Shown here in pieces: positions 26,401 through 41,365 of a DNA stretch of 64,000 nt. Within the stretch, counting starts at the first letter, position 1; every line of letters starts with the position of its first letter. Location: positions 3,596,001-3,660,000 of the forward strand of contig NZ_CP037953.1 in assembly GCF_009756665.1 (NCBI RefSeq). Reading direction: 5' to 3'. The notes beneath the pieces are model-generated. The model was not told the DNA's origin and did not search any database. It was given only the letters and a program-made list of their open reading frames with translations. The translations under genes were made by a program, and so were the position numbers. Origin of the DNA: Permianibacter aggregans (GTDB taxonomy: Bacteria > Pseudomonadota > Gammaproteobacteria > Enterobacterales > Permianibacteraceae).

Positions 26401-28361
26401 ACGCGACGGCGACCACATTGCTGGAGCGTCCTGGCGTCAAAGCGTTGCTGCTGATCGCCATTGGCGCAACGTTACTGCCACTGTGGTTCAAAGTGCCTCT
26501 TTGGGTCGCGGGTTTCAGCGCGCTAACGCTGCTCAGCGCCACCGGCCTTGGTTCAAAGCTACCGCGCTACCTGCTGTTGGTAATGGTTCTAGGGGCTACT
26601 GCCGCTGTAGTTGTGCAGCACCGTGGATTGTTCACCAAAGAAGCGGGTTTGTCGTTGATCGTGTTGATGGCTAGTTTCAAGTTGTTGGAGCTGCGCGCCA
26701 ATCGCGATGCCGTGCTGCTGTCAGCGCTGACATTTTTCTTGTTGTTTGTTGCGATGCTATTTCATCGCGATTTGGCGGTGAATTTATATCTGTTTGCGCT
26801 GTTGCCGGTGTGTACCGCGGCGGTGCTTGCGATGTATCGGGTTGACGGCTGGCGCGGCATGAAGCGCCTGAGCCGGGAAAGCGGCAAGTTCTTATTGCTG
26901 GCGCTGCCAATCATGATCGTCGCCTATATGTTCTTTCCGCGTTTGGCCGCACCACTCTGGAGATTGCCTGGCAGTGGCGTCACCGGCCCAACTGATTCGA
27001 TGACCATTGGCGACGTGCAATCGCTGGTGCTGTCCGACGAATTGGCGTTCCGAGTGAAGTTTCAAGGCACTCCACCGCCCGAATCGCAGCGGTATTGGCG
27101 CGGCACCGTGCTCTCTGATTTTGATGGTTTGACCTGGACAGTAGGCATGCCGCAGGCACCGGAAAGTTTTGAGCCCCTAGGGCCAGTGCAGCGGCAGGAT
27201 ATACAAATGCAGGCCCATCGTTTGCGTTGGCTTTATGCTCTCGATGTCCCGGTCGAAGTGCAAAGTCCGATACCGGCACGAAGGGTCTGGAACTACACGT
27301 TGATGACCAATTCGTTTGTCCGCGAAGCCGTCAATTACAAAGCCGAGTCGTACACACAATTCCGATTGGGTGCCGAACTCGACGAACGTTCGCAGGACTA
27401 TCATTTGCGTCTGCCGGCAGGGGGCAATCCGCGTTCGCGCGATTACGCCGCGCAATTGGCCACACGTTTTCCAGAGCCGAAGGCACGGGTGCGCGCCGTG
27501 CTGACCGAAATCAATCAGGATGAATTCTGGTACACGCTATCGGTGCCGGAGCTGGCAGAAGATATCGTCGATGATTTCTGGTTCAACCATAAGCGCGGTT
27601 TTTGCGAACACTATGCCAATGCTGTGACGTTTATCTTGCGTGCTTCCGGCATTCCGGCTCGCGTGGTGGTTGGCTATCAAGGCGGAGAATGGAATGAGTA
27701 CGGACAATTCCTGACACTGCACCACCGCGACGCCCATGCCTGGTTGGAATACTGGGTCGCCGGCGAGGGGTGGCTGCGCATCGATCCGACAGCGGCGATT
27801 TCGCCGGCCCGTATTGATCAAACCTGGCTGGACCGGGTCGCCACTCGCGACAGCGAATTCGAATTTTCCGACTGGGAAGCTTTCAGCAAACAAGCGAAAG
27901 AGGCGCCACCTTTTCTGGTCGAATGGTGGACGACAGCAAACCGTTGGTATGAAGCCAATATTGTCCAGTTCAATGAAGATACCCAGCGCGAATGGCTGAA
28001 GAATCTCGGCCTGCCGGAAATGAGCAAAGGTCAGTTGGTGCAAGTGTTGGTGTTCACGTTGCTGACGCTAATGTTGATCAGTGCCATCGTGATCATGCGT
28101 GCCCGCATCAACGCCGATCCGGTGGCAAGGACCTACGCCGCCTATTGCGCCAAGCTGGCCCGTTATGGTGTCATGCGCGCCCCTGGAGAAACACCGTATG
28201 CTTTGCTGCGTCGGGCCCAGCGCAAGTTGCCGGGCGAGCGTGCCGAGTTGCGCGAATTTGTCGACTATTACGTGCGCTTACGTTACGAAGGTATCGGCGA
28301 TTATGCCGGTTTGCGTCAGCGCTGGTGGAAGCTGCGTTTTCGTCGCCTTCGCGCGGTTTGA
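26397..28361 (+). CDS. tgpA: TgpA-type membrane transglutaminase (DUF3488)
   Basis: A 654-residue membrane protein with about six N-terminal helices (residues 10-185, DUF3488), a periplasmic transglutaminase-like core and one late helix (about 550-570) before a DUF4129-like tail. The catalytic triad is Cys403 (RGFCEHYANA), His447 (RDAHAWLEYW) and Asp463 (RIDPTAAI). It matches TgpA of Pseudomonas aeruginosa in layout. It forms a coupled moxR-DUF58-tgpA operon. The natural substrate is not known. Confidence 0.9.
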   Translation: MNATATTLLERPGVKALLLIAIGATLLPLWFKVPLWVAGFSALTLLSATGLGSKLPRYLLLVMVLGATAAVVVQHRGLFTKEAGLSLIVLMASFKLLELRANRDAVLLSALTFFLLFVAMLFHRDLAVNLYLFALLPVCTAAVLAMYRVDGWRGMKRLSRESGKFLLLALPIMIVAYMFFPRLAAPLWRLPGSGVTGPTDSMTIGDVQSLVLSDELAFRVKFQGTPPPESQRYWRGTVLSDFDGLTWTVGMPQAPESFEPLGPVQRQDIQMQAHRLRWLYALDVPVEVQSPIPARRVWNYTLMTNSFVREAVNYKAESYTQFRLGAELDERSQDYHLRLPAGGNPRSRDYAAQLATRFPEPKARVRAVLTEINQDEFWYTLSVPELAEDIVDDFWFNHKRGFCEHYANAVTFILRASGIPARVVVGYQGGEWNEYGQFLTLHHRDAHAWLEYWVAGEGWLRIDPTAAISPARIDQTWLDRVATRDSEFEFSDWEAFSKQAKEAPPFLVEWWTTANRWYEANIVQFNEDTQREWLKNLGLPEMSKGQLVQVLVFTLLTLMLISAIVIMRARINADPVARTYAAYCAKLARYGVMRAPGETPYALLRRAQRKLPGERAELREFVDYYVRLRYEGIGDYAGLRQRWWKLRFRRLRAV

Positions 28362-28378
28362 GTGCCTGAAGTGAGTTT

Positions 28379-28981
28379 ATGAGTCTTGCCGATATTCGCC
28401 AGTTTTTGCGTGTTGATACGCCGAAAGCCTGGCTCGATAAAGCCATTAGCCAAATTCCCATCCTGCTAATCGACCACGCCCATTGCGAGAAGAAAGCGGC
28501 GGCGACAGCGCTGAACCTGATGTACCGCTACCCGGAGCGGCTGGAGTTGCAACAGCAGTTGTCGCGCTTGGCGCGGGAAGAATTGCGTCATTTCGAACAA
28601 GTATTGGAGCTGATGCCGAGTCGCAATGTGCATTTCCGGTCATTGCCACCTTCGCGTTATGCCGGTGGCTTGCGGCAACAAGTGCGCAAAGAAGAGCCAG
28701 GCCAGTTGATCGACTTACTGATTATCGGCGCCTTTATCGAAGCGCGTTCCTGCGAACGTTTCGCAGCGCTCGCCGAAGTCATTCCCGATCAGGAACTGGC
28801 TGATTACTATCGCTTTCTGTTGCGCTCCGAATCTCGTCATTTCCGCAATTATTTGAAACTTGCCGAGCGTTACGCAAAAGTGGATATCAGTGAGCGGGTA
28901 GAGCAGTTTCGTATTATCGAAAATGAGTTCATCATATCGCCGGATAAGCAGTTTCAGTTTCATAGCGGCGTGCCGGCGTAA
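28379..28981 (+). CDS. miaE: tRNA-(ms2io6A)-hydroxylase MiaE
   Basis: A 200-residue di-iron hydroxylase that converts ms2i6A37 to ms2io6A37 in tRNAs reading UNN codons. Iron ligands are visible in the ferritin-like helices: HAHCEKKAAATA, REELRHFEQVLE, GAFIEARSCERF and SESRHFRNYLKL (E-x2-H pairs). Length agrees with the short MiaE of pseudomonads. It starts 17 bases after tgpA, perhaps on the same transcript, without an obvious functional link. Confidence 0.92.
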   Translation: MSLADIRQFLRVDTPKAWLDKAISQIPILLIDHAHCEKKAAATALNLMYRYPERLELQQQLSRLAREELRHFEQVLELMPSRNVHFRSLPPSRYAGGLRQQVRKEEPGQLIDLLIIGAFIEARSCERFAALAEVIPDQELADYYRFLLRSESRHFRNYLKLAERYAKVDISERVEQFRIIENEFIISPDKQFQFHSGVPA

Positions 28982-28988
28982 TCCCCGT

Positions 28989-29381
28989 TCAACCTTTATC
29001 AATCATCGTCTGCAAACTCGCCGTCGCCTTGGCGATCAGCCGTGAGTAACGCTGATAGCTAATGTACGTCCAAAACGGTACCAGCGTTAACGACAGCAGC
29101 AGAATGATCAGCATCAGCCATCCTGGCAGTGCGGCATCCGGCTGAAAGCCGGCGTAGGTCAACAGACCGAGTACCGCTGCGGACGTGGCGACCGAAAGCC
29201 AACTGAGCCTTCGCTTGGTGATCGGATATAACGAGCGCAGCACAAACACAATTGGAAACGCTTCGTGATTTTTCGTCACGGCAATTTTCTGTTCGCGCAA
29301 AACCATGAATTGCTGCAACTGGCGCTCCATTTTGCTTTCGGCAAACGGCGCCGCTTCAAAGAGATAAAACAACGCGTTCAT
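28989..29381 (-). CDS. Hypothetical two-helix membrane protein
   Basis: A 130-residue protein not assigned to a family. It has two membrane helices (WLSVATSAAVLGLLTYAGFQ and PGWLMLIILLLSLTLVPFWT) following a soluble N-terminal 60 residues, and a short helical tail. ATG at 29381 is preferred to an upstream TTG (29402); neither has a good ribosome site. It converges with miaE, with seven bases between the stops. Function unknown. Confidence 0.6.
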   Translation of the reverse strand: MNALFYLFEAAPFAESKMERQLQQFMVLREQKIAVTKNHEAFPIVFVLRSLYPITKRRLSWLSVATSAAVLGLLTYAGFQPDAALPGWLMLIILLLSLTLVPFWTYISYQRYSRLIAKATASLQTMIDKG

Positions 29382-29717
29382 CGCGAACGCAATTTCCAAC
29401 ACGCTGCTGAATGGCGACAGCGCACCCGGATATCAGCAAAAGCATAGAGTGTCTGGCGGTCGAACATCTCGCATTAACGTTTACGCGAACGTAAAGTCAG
29501 CTGGTGCGCCTGTTCCCCTGCATTCGAATAAATACATAAAAATGCATAATATTCGGGTATATCCCTTTACTTGGACGGCCATTTCTTGCTATTGCTGCAT
29601 GGCAACAGCATAAAAATACATTAATCGTTATTTCGCCTATCGCTCGTGATGCGTCAGTATCAACGGGCAGCGCATTCGTTTCCCCGCTGTTTGCAAGTCC
29701 GCTGGAGAGGATCGGTC
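29382..29717. other. Intergenic region upstream of gltB with an inverted repeat
   Basis: No gene is seen in these 336 bases. TTTACG-CGAA-CGTAAA (29480-29495) is a perfect 6-bp inverted repeat and could be an operator. Further on, 29525-29640 is A/T-rich with several TATA-like runs, probably holding the gltB promoter; I cannot fix a single -35/-10 pair. Confidence 0.4.
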
Positions 29718-35506
<5,789 letters not shown>

Positions 35507-35634
35507 TATTCGTGAACGGAAGATTGGACAGGCTCCGACTGCCTGGTGCTGAACTGATCTCCGCGCAGTAACCCATTTACCATCTCCAGCCATCCCGCTA
35601 TGCTCCGGGATGGTGGTAGTGGGTTTGGGTGTTC

Positions 35635-35892
35635 ATGAGCAATTGGTTTGTATACTTGTTGGAATGCCAGGACAACAGTGTCTATTGTGGCATTACCGAC
35701 AACGTCGAGCGGCGAATGGCTGTGCATGCGGCCGGCAAAGGAGCGCGCTACACTCGTTCGCGGCCTCCGAAAAAACTGCTGGGCTGTTGCCGTTGTGATT
35801 CCCGTTCGGCGGCATTGAAGTTGGAAATAGCCATCAAGAAATTGAAGCCGGCCGCCAAGCGTGAATTGGCGGCCAGTTGGTCTAGCGATTAA
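35635..35892 (+). CDS. GIY-YIG domain protein (YhbQ type)
   Basis: An 85-residue single-domain GIY-YIG protein. The motif appears as VYLLECQDNSVYCGIT (GIY-YIG equivalents Y-L and Y-C-G), then NVERRMAVHAAGKGARYT with the catalytic Arg and His. Length and order match the UPF0213/YhbQ family, whose role may be in DNA damage tolerance but is unsettled. ATG at 35635 is preferred to the GTG six bases earlier. The TAA overlaps the stop of the convergent FAD gene through TTAA. Confidence 0.85.
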   Translation: MSNWFVYLLECQDNSVYCGITDNVERRMAVHAAGKGARYTRSRPPKKLLGCCRCDSRSAALKLEIAIKKLKPAAKRELAASWSSD

Positions 35893-37034
35893 GCGAGCAG
35901 TAAGTCGGCCAATTGCACGGCGACCGAAGAACCAATGGCGACACCCATGCCGCCCATGCGCACGCCAATCACCGTGCGTTCGTCATGACGTTTGACAATC
36001 GGTTTTTTCGTTTCGCCAAAGGCCATGATGCCGGACCAGCGCTGGGCGATTCTCAATTGCTTGTTCGGGCTAATCACCTGATGCAAAAACGTGTCGAGCG
36101 CCTGACTGACAATCGGATTGTCGCCAAACTCGGTCGTGGTTTCGCCAGCGAAATCCTGGTGACGGGCACCTCCGAGCAGAATGCGTTGATCGATATTGCG
36201 AAAATAGTAATAACCTTCTTCGGCGTGAAAGGTGCCCTGCCAGCGCAAATCGGCAATAGGTTCGGTAATCAGCACCTGGCCGCGACCCGGTGTTACTGAC
36301 AATTCCGGCAGCAACGCACGGGCAAAGGCATTGGTGCATAGCGCCAGTTGTTCGCTGCGTAATGTCCAGTTTCGGTCTTGGCTCGATAGCTCAACATGCA
36401 CACCATCCTGTTCAGCGCGAAAGCGTTGCACTTCGGCGCCGGTCAGTACCAGCGCGCCCAGACTTTGCACGTGTTTCAGCAACCAGCGCATCAGCATGCC
36501 GCTATGTAGCTGTGCTTCGAACGGATTGAACAGCAGAGCGTTGACGCGATTATCGGCAAAACCGAATTCATTGATTTTTGCCTCTACACGACGAAATACC
36601 GGCGCCTGAAAAATCGGCATCAACAACTGGTTGATTCGATCAAGCTGTGCAAGCAGCGGCATCTGTGCTGCACTCAGTAACTCGTAACCACCATGCTGTT
36701 GATAGTCCATGGCGGTTTCCGGTACGCGTTGCTGCAGACGTTTGAGTCCGGTGACTCTGGCCTGCAAGGTCGCCAAGGCGATGTCTTCGCCGAAGGCGTC
36801 GATGTCGGCGAGGATTTCGCTGAGGCTGCCAAAGCAGGCGAAACCAGCGTTACGGGTGCTGGCACCGCTGGGCAGCAGGCCGCGCTCGACAATCGTTACG
36901 CGCAAGTCGGGCTTTCGCTCCAGTAACTCTGCAGCAGTCGACAGCCCAACGATGCCGGCGCCAATAATCAGCACGTCACTCTGCAAAAAACTTTGGTCTT
37001 CCCAATAACTGCTTTGATGCGTGGACTCAGCCAT
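35889..37034 (-). CDS. FAD-dependent oxidoreductase (DAO family)
   Basis: A 381-residue DAO-fold flavoprotein. The dinucleotide motif is GAGIVG (residues 25-30) in VLIIGAGIVGLSTAAELLER, followed by the acidic end TIVERG and the ATG-like GASTRNAGFACFGS. The C-terminal segment GVRMGGMGVAIGSS closes the FAD site. It is probably an amino-acid or amine oxidase or dehydrogenase; the substrate is not readable. ATG at 37034 has GGGA upstream and overlaps the preceding DUF1569 gene by eight bases, so the two are co-translated. Confidence 0.85.
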   Translation of the reverse strand: MAESTHQSSYWEDQSFLQSDVLIIGAGIVGLSTAAELLERKPDLRVTIVERGLLPSGASTRNAGFACFGSLSEILADIDAFGEDIALATLQARVTGLKRLQQRVPETAMDYQQHGGYELLSAAQMPLLAQLDRINQLLMPIFQAPVFRRVEAKINEFGFADNRVNALLFNPFEAQLHSGMLMRWLLKHVQSLGALVLTGAEVQRFRAEQDGVHVELSSQDRNWTLRSEQLALCTNAFARALLPELSVTPGRGQVLITEPIADLRWQGTFHAEEGYYYFRNIDQRILLGGARHQDFAGETTTEFGDNPIVSQALDTFLHQVISPNKQLRIAQRWSGIMAFGETKKPIVKRHDERTVIGVRMGGMGVAIGSSVAVQLADLLLA

Positions 37035-37572
37035 AAATCTGTGTCCCATTCACGGAAAATTCGGTCAAGTGCTGGCGGATGTGCATGGCATGAGCCAATG
37101 CATATTGGCTGGCACTCAATTCGCCATAGGCAAAGTGCGGCGCCAATCTGCCTTGATGCTGCTGAAATTGTTCGATTGCCGTCAGCAAGCGCTGAAGAGC
37201 GAGTTCCGGTGCAATCTGTTGCTGCAACAGCGGCGCACCGGGAATCGGCTCATCCAGCGGATGGCGCATGGCTTTTTTCCGGGAAAATACATAGAAAGCC
37301 GGTGTACCAACTACGGTTTGGAATAGCGCCGATTTCGCCTGCGGGTAGCCGGTCAATGAATACTCGATGCTTTGCGCCAGATGCTGAAAAATTTCGCTGA
37401 TGGACCAGGCTCCATTACTGTCCAGATTGGCCAGTGGCAGTGACCGTAATTCGCGGCTTATCGCGGCCAATGACAGCTCCTGATCGCTGGCAGGCAGGTG
37501 AACCCAAACGGCGCCACCCACAGCAACAGCGGCTCCGGCTAGTAGCGCTAGGTTGAATTGACGTCGATTCAT
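37027..37572 (-). CDS. DUF1569 protein with exported N-terminus
   Basis: A 181-residue DinB-like DUF1569 protein. The start MNRRQFNLALLAGAAVAVGG has a twin-arginine-like pair before a hydrophobic segment, so the protein is probably exported by Tat or anchored. His residues in ISEIFQHLAQSIEYS, and later MHIRQHLTEF, suit the metal-binding pattern of DinB-like four-helix bundles. It is co-translated with the downstream FAD oxidoreductase; an enzyme-partner relation is possible but unproven. The frame is open 23 codons upstream, but the chosen ATG best fits a signal sequence. Confidence 0.75.
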   Translation of the reverse strand: MNRRQFNLALLAGAAVAVGGAVWVHLPASDQELSLAAISRELRSLPLANLDSNGAWSISEIFQHLAQSIEYSLTGYPQAKSALFQTVVGTPAFYVFSRKKAMRHPLDEPIPGAPLLQQQIAPELALQRLLTAIEQFQQHQGRLAPHFAYGELSASQYALAHAMHIRQHLTEFSVNGTQIYG

Positions 37573-37750
37573 GATGTTGGACGTGGAAATGGCGATGCCG
37601 CTTGAGATTCTCACATGATAACCGAGGCACCCCGGCTTCACAGTGTTTTCACATTTGCTTCATCGCCACTGCGAATTCCCGGTCTTAAATGGCCATGTCG
37701 ATGAACCCCGACAGTGTCTGCAAACGATCTGGTGAGTAAAGGAGAAAGCG

Positions 37751-38170
37751 ATGAAATCAATTACGCATATGCTGGCAGTGACGACGCTGTCGGCCATGAT
37801 TGCCAGCCCGGCGTTCGCCGGTGGTGACCATCACCATGAAGGCAAGCGCGCGCACGAGCATCATCAAAAGATGCTGGAGGCCTGCGAAGGCAAAAGCGAT
37901 GGTGACAACGTGACGCTGACCGCTCGCAACGGTGAAAGCATTGAGGCGACCTGCATGCTGCGACCGGCGACGTTGGTGGCCGTACCGACCCGGCATTTGG
38001 AGCATAAGCAGGCGATGAAAGACGCCTGTGCCGGCAAAGTCGAGGGCGATATTGTCGCTTTCACCAATCCGCGTGGCGATAGCGTCACCGGCACCTGCAC
38101 GTCGCGCAATGGTGAGTTGTTCGCGAAACCCGAGCACAAGCGGAAAGGCGACAAGAAAGAAGACCAGTAA
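37751..38170 (+). CDS. Secreted histidine-rich protein with a duplicated Cys repeat
   Basis: A 139-residue exported protein of no recognised family. A signal peptide ends near residue 23 (AFA), and the mature start is His-rich (GGDHHHEGKRAHEHHQ). Two 28-residue repeats follow, at 41-68 and 89-116: each has A-C-x-G-K-x2-G-D-x-V, then G-(E/D)-S and T-C, with paired Cys at 45/68 and 93/116 that could form disulfides. The tail is Lys-rich. GGAG lies seven bases before the ATG. It precedes a two-component system, and may be its target or metal-responsive partner. Confidence 0.75.
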   Translation: MKSITHMLAVTTLSAMIASPAFAGGDHHHEGKRAHEHHQKMLEACEGKSDGDNVTLTARNGESIEATCMLRPATLVAVPTRHLEHKQAMKDACAGKVEGDIVAFTNPRGDSVTGTCTSRNGELFAKPEHKRKGDKKEDQ

Positions 38171-38208
38171 TGCGGTCGAAGCTCCATCTCGAACGCGGTC
38201 TGCATGCT

Positions 38209-38242
38209 CAGCCGTTTCATGCCGGTCATGAAACGGCTGTTT
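38209..38242 (+). terminator. Hairpin between secreted-protein gene and histidine kinase
   Basis: CAGCCGTTTCATG / CATGAAACGGCTG is a perfect 13-bp stem with a five-base loop, followed by only TTT. It may be a weak terminator or an RNA processing or attenuation site before the kinase gene. Confidence 0.5.
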
Positions 38243-38306
38243 ACCGTTGTGCTTCGCGCAGTGGTCATGGTCTGAGCTATAGTGCCGGCCTGATGGCAGG
38301 TAGGCG

Positions 38307-39782
38307 ATGAAGCAGGTAGCCAAGCGTATGAAATTGAATTTGACCCAGCGCCTGATTGTGCTGTTTTCGGTGTTCAGTGTGCTGCTGGTGCTGACCATTG
38401 CGTCGGTGGTTCGTTATAGCTTCAACAAGGAATTGACCGAGCATATTCATCGTCGGGAGCTGGCCAATCTGCAAACGCTCGCCGATGATTTGGCCGATCG
38501 TTATGCTGCGCAAGGCAATTGGCAATTTCTGCCGCGTTCGCCGGAAAGCTGGCACCGCTTCGTGCTCAATTCTGTGCTTGAGCATCGCAACCTGTTGCCG
38601 GAACAGGCGGGTTCGCCGGAAGAGCTGAAGCAATTACGACACAAGCTGCGCCATCAAATCGCCAAGCGCCGGCAGGATGTGCATCACCTGATGCCGCGTT
38701 TACAGCTCGTCGATCAGGATCGCCAACGCTTGGTGGGCGTCATCTTGCCGCGTGAAGCCAGTCTGCTTGAACAGCCGATCACCATTGATGAGCGAACGGT
38801 TGGTTATTTGTTGTTGGCCGAGCCGCCTGGCGTTCGTGACGAGCTGGAACAGCGCTTTCAGCAAGCCCATTTTGAAATGCTGCTGCTCACCAGCAGCGCG
38901 GCGTTAATCATCAGTTTTCTTATCGCTTATTGGTTGGCCCGCAACCTGACTAAACCGATTCACCAATTGGCCAGCACCGTTGCCCATTTACGCGAAGGAG
39001 ATTACCTGTCGCGCAGTCAAATTCAGCGCAGTGATGAGCTGGGGCAATTGGCCACTGACATTGATCAACTGGCCGAGACACTGGCGCGTAACGAGCAATT
39101 CCGTCGCAACGCCATGGCCGATATTTCTCACGAACTACGCACGCCATTGTCATTGCTGCGATCGCGCATTGAAGCGATGCAGGATGGTGTGGTCGCGATG
39201 GATGACAGTTCGCTGGAAGCGCTGCACCGCAGTGCTTTACGTTTGACCCATCTGGTCGATGATTTACATCAGATGGCGTTGGCTGATGCTGGCGGCCTGA
39301 AGTTACAGTATCGCGATGTCGATGCCGTGGCGCTGACGCAGACGGTGGTTCGCGAATACGAGGCGGAAATGAAGCGACGCGATCTGGAATTGAACATTGA
39401 CGCGCCGGATTCGCTGATGATTGATGCCGACCAGCAACGCTTTCGTCAGGTGATCGACAATTTAATCAGCAACAGCATTCGTTACACCGATCCGAATGGT
39501 CGCATCACGATTCGACTGCGCAGCGAGGGTTCGCAATTGCTCTGGTGTATCGAGGACTCCGAGCCGGGTGTTGCCGAAGCGGATATCACGCAATTGTTCG
39601 AACGCTTTTTCCGTGTCGAGAAATCGCGTTCGCGTGACAGTGGCGGTTCTGGTCTAGGACTCGCCGTTGTCAAAGCGCTGGTGCAGGCCCATCGCGGCAG
39701 TGTCGAGGCCGCCCGTTCATCGCTAGGAGGTTTGCAGGTGTGCCTGCGGCTGCCACTGAAAGCGGAGTTCAATCATGAATGA
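38307..39782 (+). CDS. Sensor histidine kinase (BaeS-like)
   Basis: A 491-residue membrane sensor kinase. The first helix is about 15-38 (LIVLFSVFSVLLVLTIASVV), a periplasmic domain spans 39-190, and the second helix is about 190-212. A HAMP segment follows (RNLTKPIHQLASTVAHLREG). The phospho-acceptor is His275 in ADISHELRTPLSLL, and ATP-binding boxes appear as NLISNSIRYTDPNGR and DSGGSGLGLAVVKALVQAH. The gene overlaps the response regulator by eight bases. The BaeS label rests on general similarity; the signal is unknown. Confidence 0.88.
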   Translation: MKQVAKRMKLNLTQRLIVLFSVFSVLLVLTIASVVRYSFNKELTEHIHRRELANLQTLADDLADRYAAQGNWQFLPRSPESWHRFVLNSVLEHRNLLPEQAGSPEELKQLRHKLRHQIAKRRQDVHHLMPRLQLVDQDRQRLVGVILPREASLLEQPITIDERTVGYLLLAEPPGVRDELEQRFQQAHFEMLLLTSSAALIISFLIAYWLARNLTKPIHQLASTVAHLREGDYLSRSQIQRSDELGQLATDIDQLAETLARNEQFRRNAMADISHELRTPLSLLRSRIEAMQDGVVAMDDSSLEALHRSALRLTHLVDDLHQMALADAGGLKLQYRDVDAVALTQTVVREYEAEMKRRDLELNIDAPDSLMIDADQQRFRQVIDNLISNSIRYTDPNGRITIRLRSEGSQLLWCIEDSEPGVAEADITQLFERFFRVEKSRSRDSGGSGLGLAVVKALVQAHRGSVEAARSSLGGLQVCLRLPLKAEFNHE

Positions 39783-40464
39783 CAACACTCGTCATGTGCT
39801 GCTCGTGGAAGATGAAATCGAGCTGGCCTCGCTGGTCAGTGACTACCTGAAGCAGGCCGGTCTTCGGGTCAGCCTTTGTCATCGTGGTGATCAGGCGCTG
39901 GCGCAATTCAAGCATCTGCAACCGGACCTGTTGGTGCTCGACTTGATGCTGCCTGGGCTTGATGGTTTGAGCATTTGCAAAGAGGTTCGGCAATTCTCGG
40001 CAGTGCCGATCATCATGGTCACGGCGCGCGTTGAAGAGGTGGATCGTCTGCTCGGTTTGGAGTTGGGGGCTGACGATTACTTGTGCAAACCATTCAGTCC
40101 GCGCGAACTGGTGGCGCGCGTCAAAGCGATATGCCGGCGCATGGAGCCAGGCTTTGGTAAAACCGGCAGCAACGAACGGTTGCAGTTGGATACCGAGCGT
40201 TTCATGGCCAGACTGGACGGCAAAATGCTGAACCTGACGCCAGTGGAATTTCGTTTGTTGCACCATCTGGTCAGCCATGCCGGCAAGGTGTTTTCCCGTT
40301 CACAATTGCTGGATCATGTCCACGATGACAGCCGTGTGGTTACCGATCGCACTGTTGATTCACATATCAAGAATCTGCGCAAAAAGCTGCGTGATGCGGC
40401 GCGCAAGGATGATGAATGGATTCACTCCATTTACGGCCTTGGCTATAAGTTCGAGTGGCCCTGA
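39775..40464 (+). CDS. OmpR family response regulator (BaeR-like)
   Basis: A 229-residue response regulator. The receiver domain (1-120) has the acidic pair in VEDEIEL, phospho-accepting Asp56 in LVLDLMLPGLDGL, the Thr in VTARVEE and the Lys in LCKPFSPREL. The C-terminal winged helix has LTPVEFRLLHHLVSHAGKVF and VDSHIKNLRKKLRD. Start is within the end of the kinase gene (eight-base overlap), so both are made together. Targets are unknown; the secreted-protein gene upstream and the ABC exporter downstream are candidates by position. Confidence 0.9.
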   Translation: MNDNTRHVLLVEDEIELASLVSDYLKQAGLRVSLCHRGDQALAQFKHLQPDLLVLDLMLPGLDGLSICKEVRQFSAVPIIMVTARVEEVDRLLGLELGADDYLCKPFSPRELVARVKAICRRMEPGFGKTGSNERLQLDTERFMARLDGKMLNLTPVEFRLLHHLVSHAGKVFSRSQLLDHVHDDSRVVTDRTVDSHIKNLRKKLRDAARKDDEWIHSIYGLGYKFEWP

Positions 40465-40675
40465 GCTGGTCGCAATACTCCGTCTGTTTATCGAAAATCT
40501 AGGCTACGCCCGGCCGAGTCACGCTAAAGTGGGCCGCCGTGCTCTGCCTTGAGCGCACGACATTCCACACGGTACCCTGTTAGGAATGTTTACGTTTTTG
40601 TGCTTCACTTGCCTGGTCGATTTTGCCACAGTGAACGTATCAGTTATTTGCCCCGCCTGAAGGAAATCTCCATTC

Positions 40676-41365
40676 ATGTCATCGAACGATACCGTCGTCT
40701 CCGTCAATAACATGTCCCAGCGCGTCCAGACTTTGGAAGGCCCGCTGCAAATCCTCAGAGATATCAGTTTCTCGATTGCCGCCGGCGAGTCGGTGGCTAT
40801 TGTTGGTGCTTCCGGCTCTGGCAAATCCACATTACTGGGTTTGTTGGCCGGGCTCGATACCTGCACCGAAGGTGAAGTGGTGTTGCACGGTAAACGTCTG
40901 CAGGATCTGGACGAGGATCAGCGCGCCAAACTGCGTGCAGAAAAGGTCGGTTTCGTGTTCCAGTCGTTTCATTTGTTGCCATCGTTGACAGCGCTGGAAA
41001 ACGTCATGATGCCGCTGGAAATTGCCGGTATCGAGAATGCGGAGAAGACCGCAGAAAAATGGTTGAAACAGGTCGGCCTCGAAGAGCGCTTGACCCATAC
41101 ACCTCGGCAGTTATCGGGAGGCGAACAGCAGCGCGTCGCGATTGCTCGCGCCTTTGCTACTTCGCCGGCGATTTTGTTCGCCGATGAACCGACCGGCAAT
41201 CTCGATCGCAACACTGGTGCAAAAATCATCGATTTATTGTTTTCCTTGAATGAACAACAGGGCACGACGCTGGTGCTGGTCACGCACGATGAAGTATTGG
41301 CGCAGCGCTGCGACCGGCGCCTGACACTGGTTGAAGGCAAGCTGCAACCAGAGGGCCAGCAATGA
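40676..41365 (+). CDS. ybbA: ABC transporter ATP-binding protein (YbbA/LolD type)
   Basis: A 229-residue ABC ATPase of the MacB/LolD group. Walker A is GASGSGKSTLL (about 41-51), the Q-loop is in VGFVFQSFHLLPSLTALENV, the signature is LSGGEQQRVAIARAF, and Walker B is ILFADEPTGNLD. Length matches E. coli YbbA (228). It overlaps the permease gene by four bases (ATGA). It probably energises an MacB-like mechanotransmission or lipoprotein-related process. The tesA gene often found next to ybbA is not here. Confidence 0.88.
   Translation: MSSNDTVVSVNNMSQRVQTLEGPLQILRDISFSIAAGESVAIVGASGSGKSTLLGLLAGLDTCTEGEVVLHGKRLQDLDEDQRAKLRAEKVGFVFQSFHLLPSLTALENVMMPLEIAGIENAEKTAEKWLKQVGLEERLTHTPRQLSGGEQQRVAIARAFATSPAILFADEPTGNLDRNTGAKIIDLLFSLNEQQGTTLVLVTHDEVLAQRCDRRLTLVEGKLQPEGQQ

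Noticed and set aside
29570-29600. Sigma-54-like promoter before gltB (TTGGAC...TTGC)
   Set aside because: The GG and GC elements are not separated by the required ten bases.
35590-35613. Hairpin CCATCCCG/CGGGATGG after gltD as a terminator
   Set aside because: Only 8 bp with an eight-base loop and no T run; function undecided.
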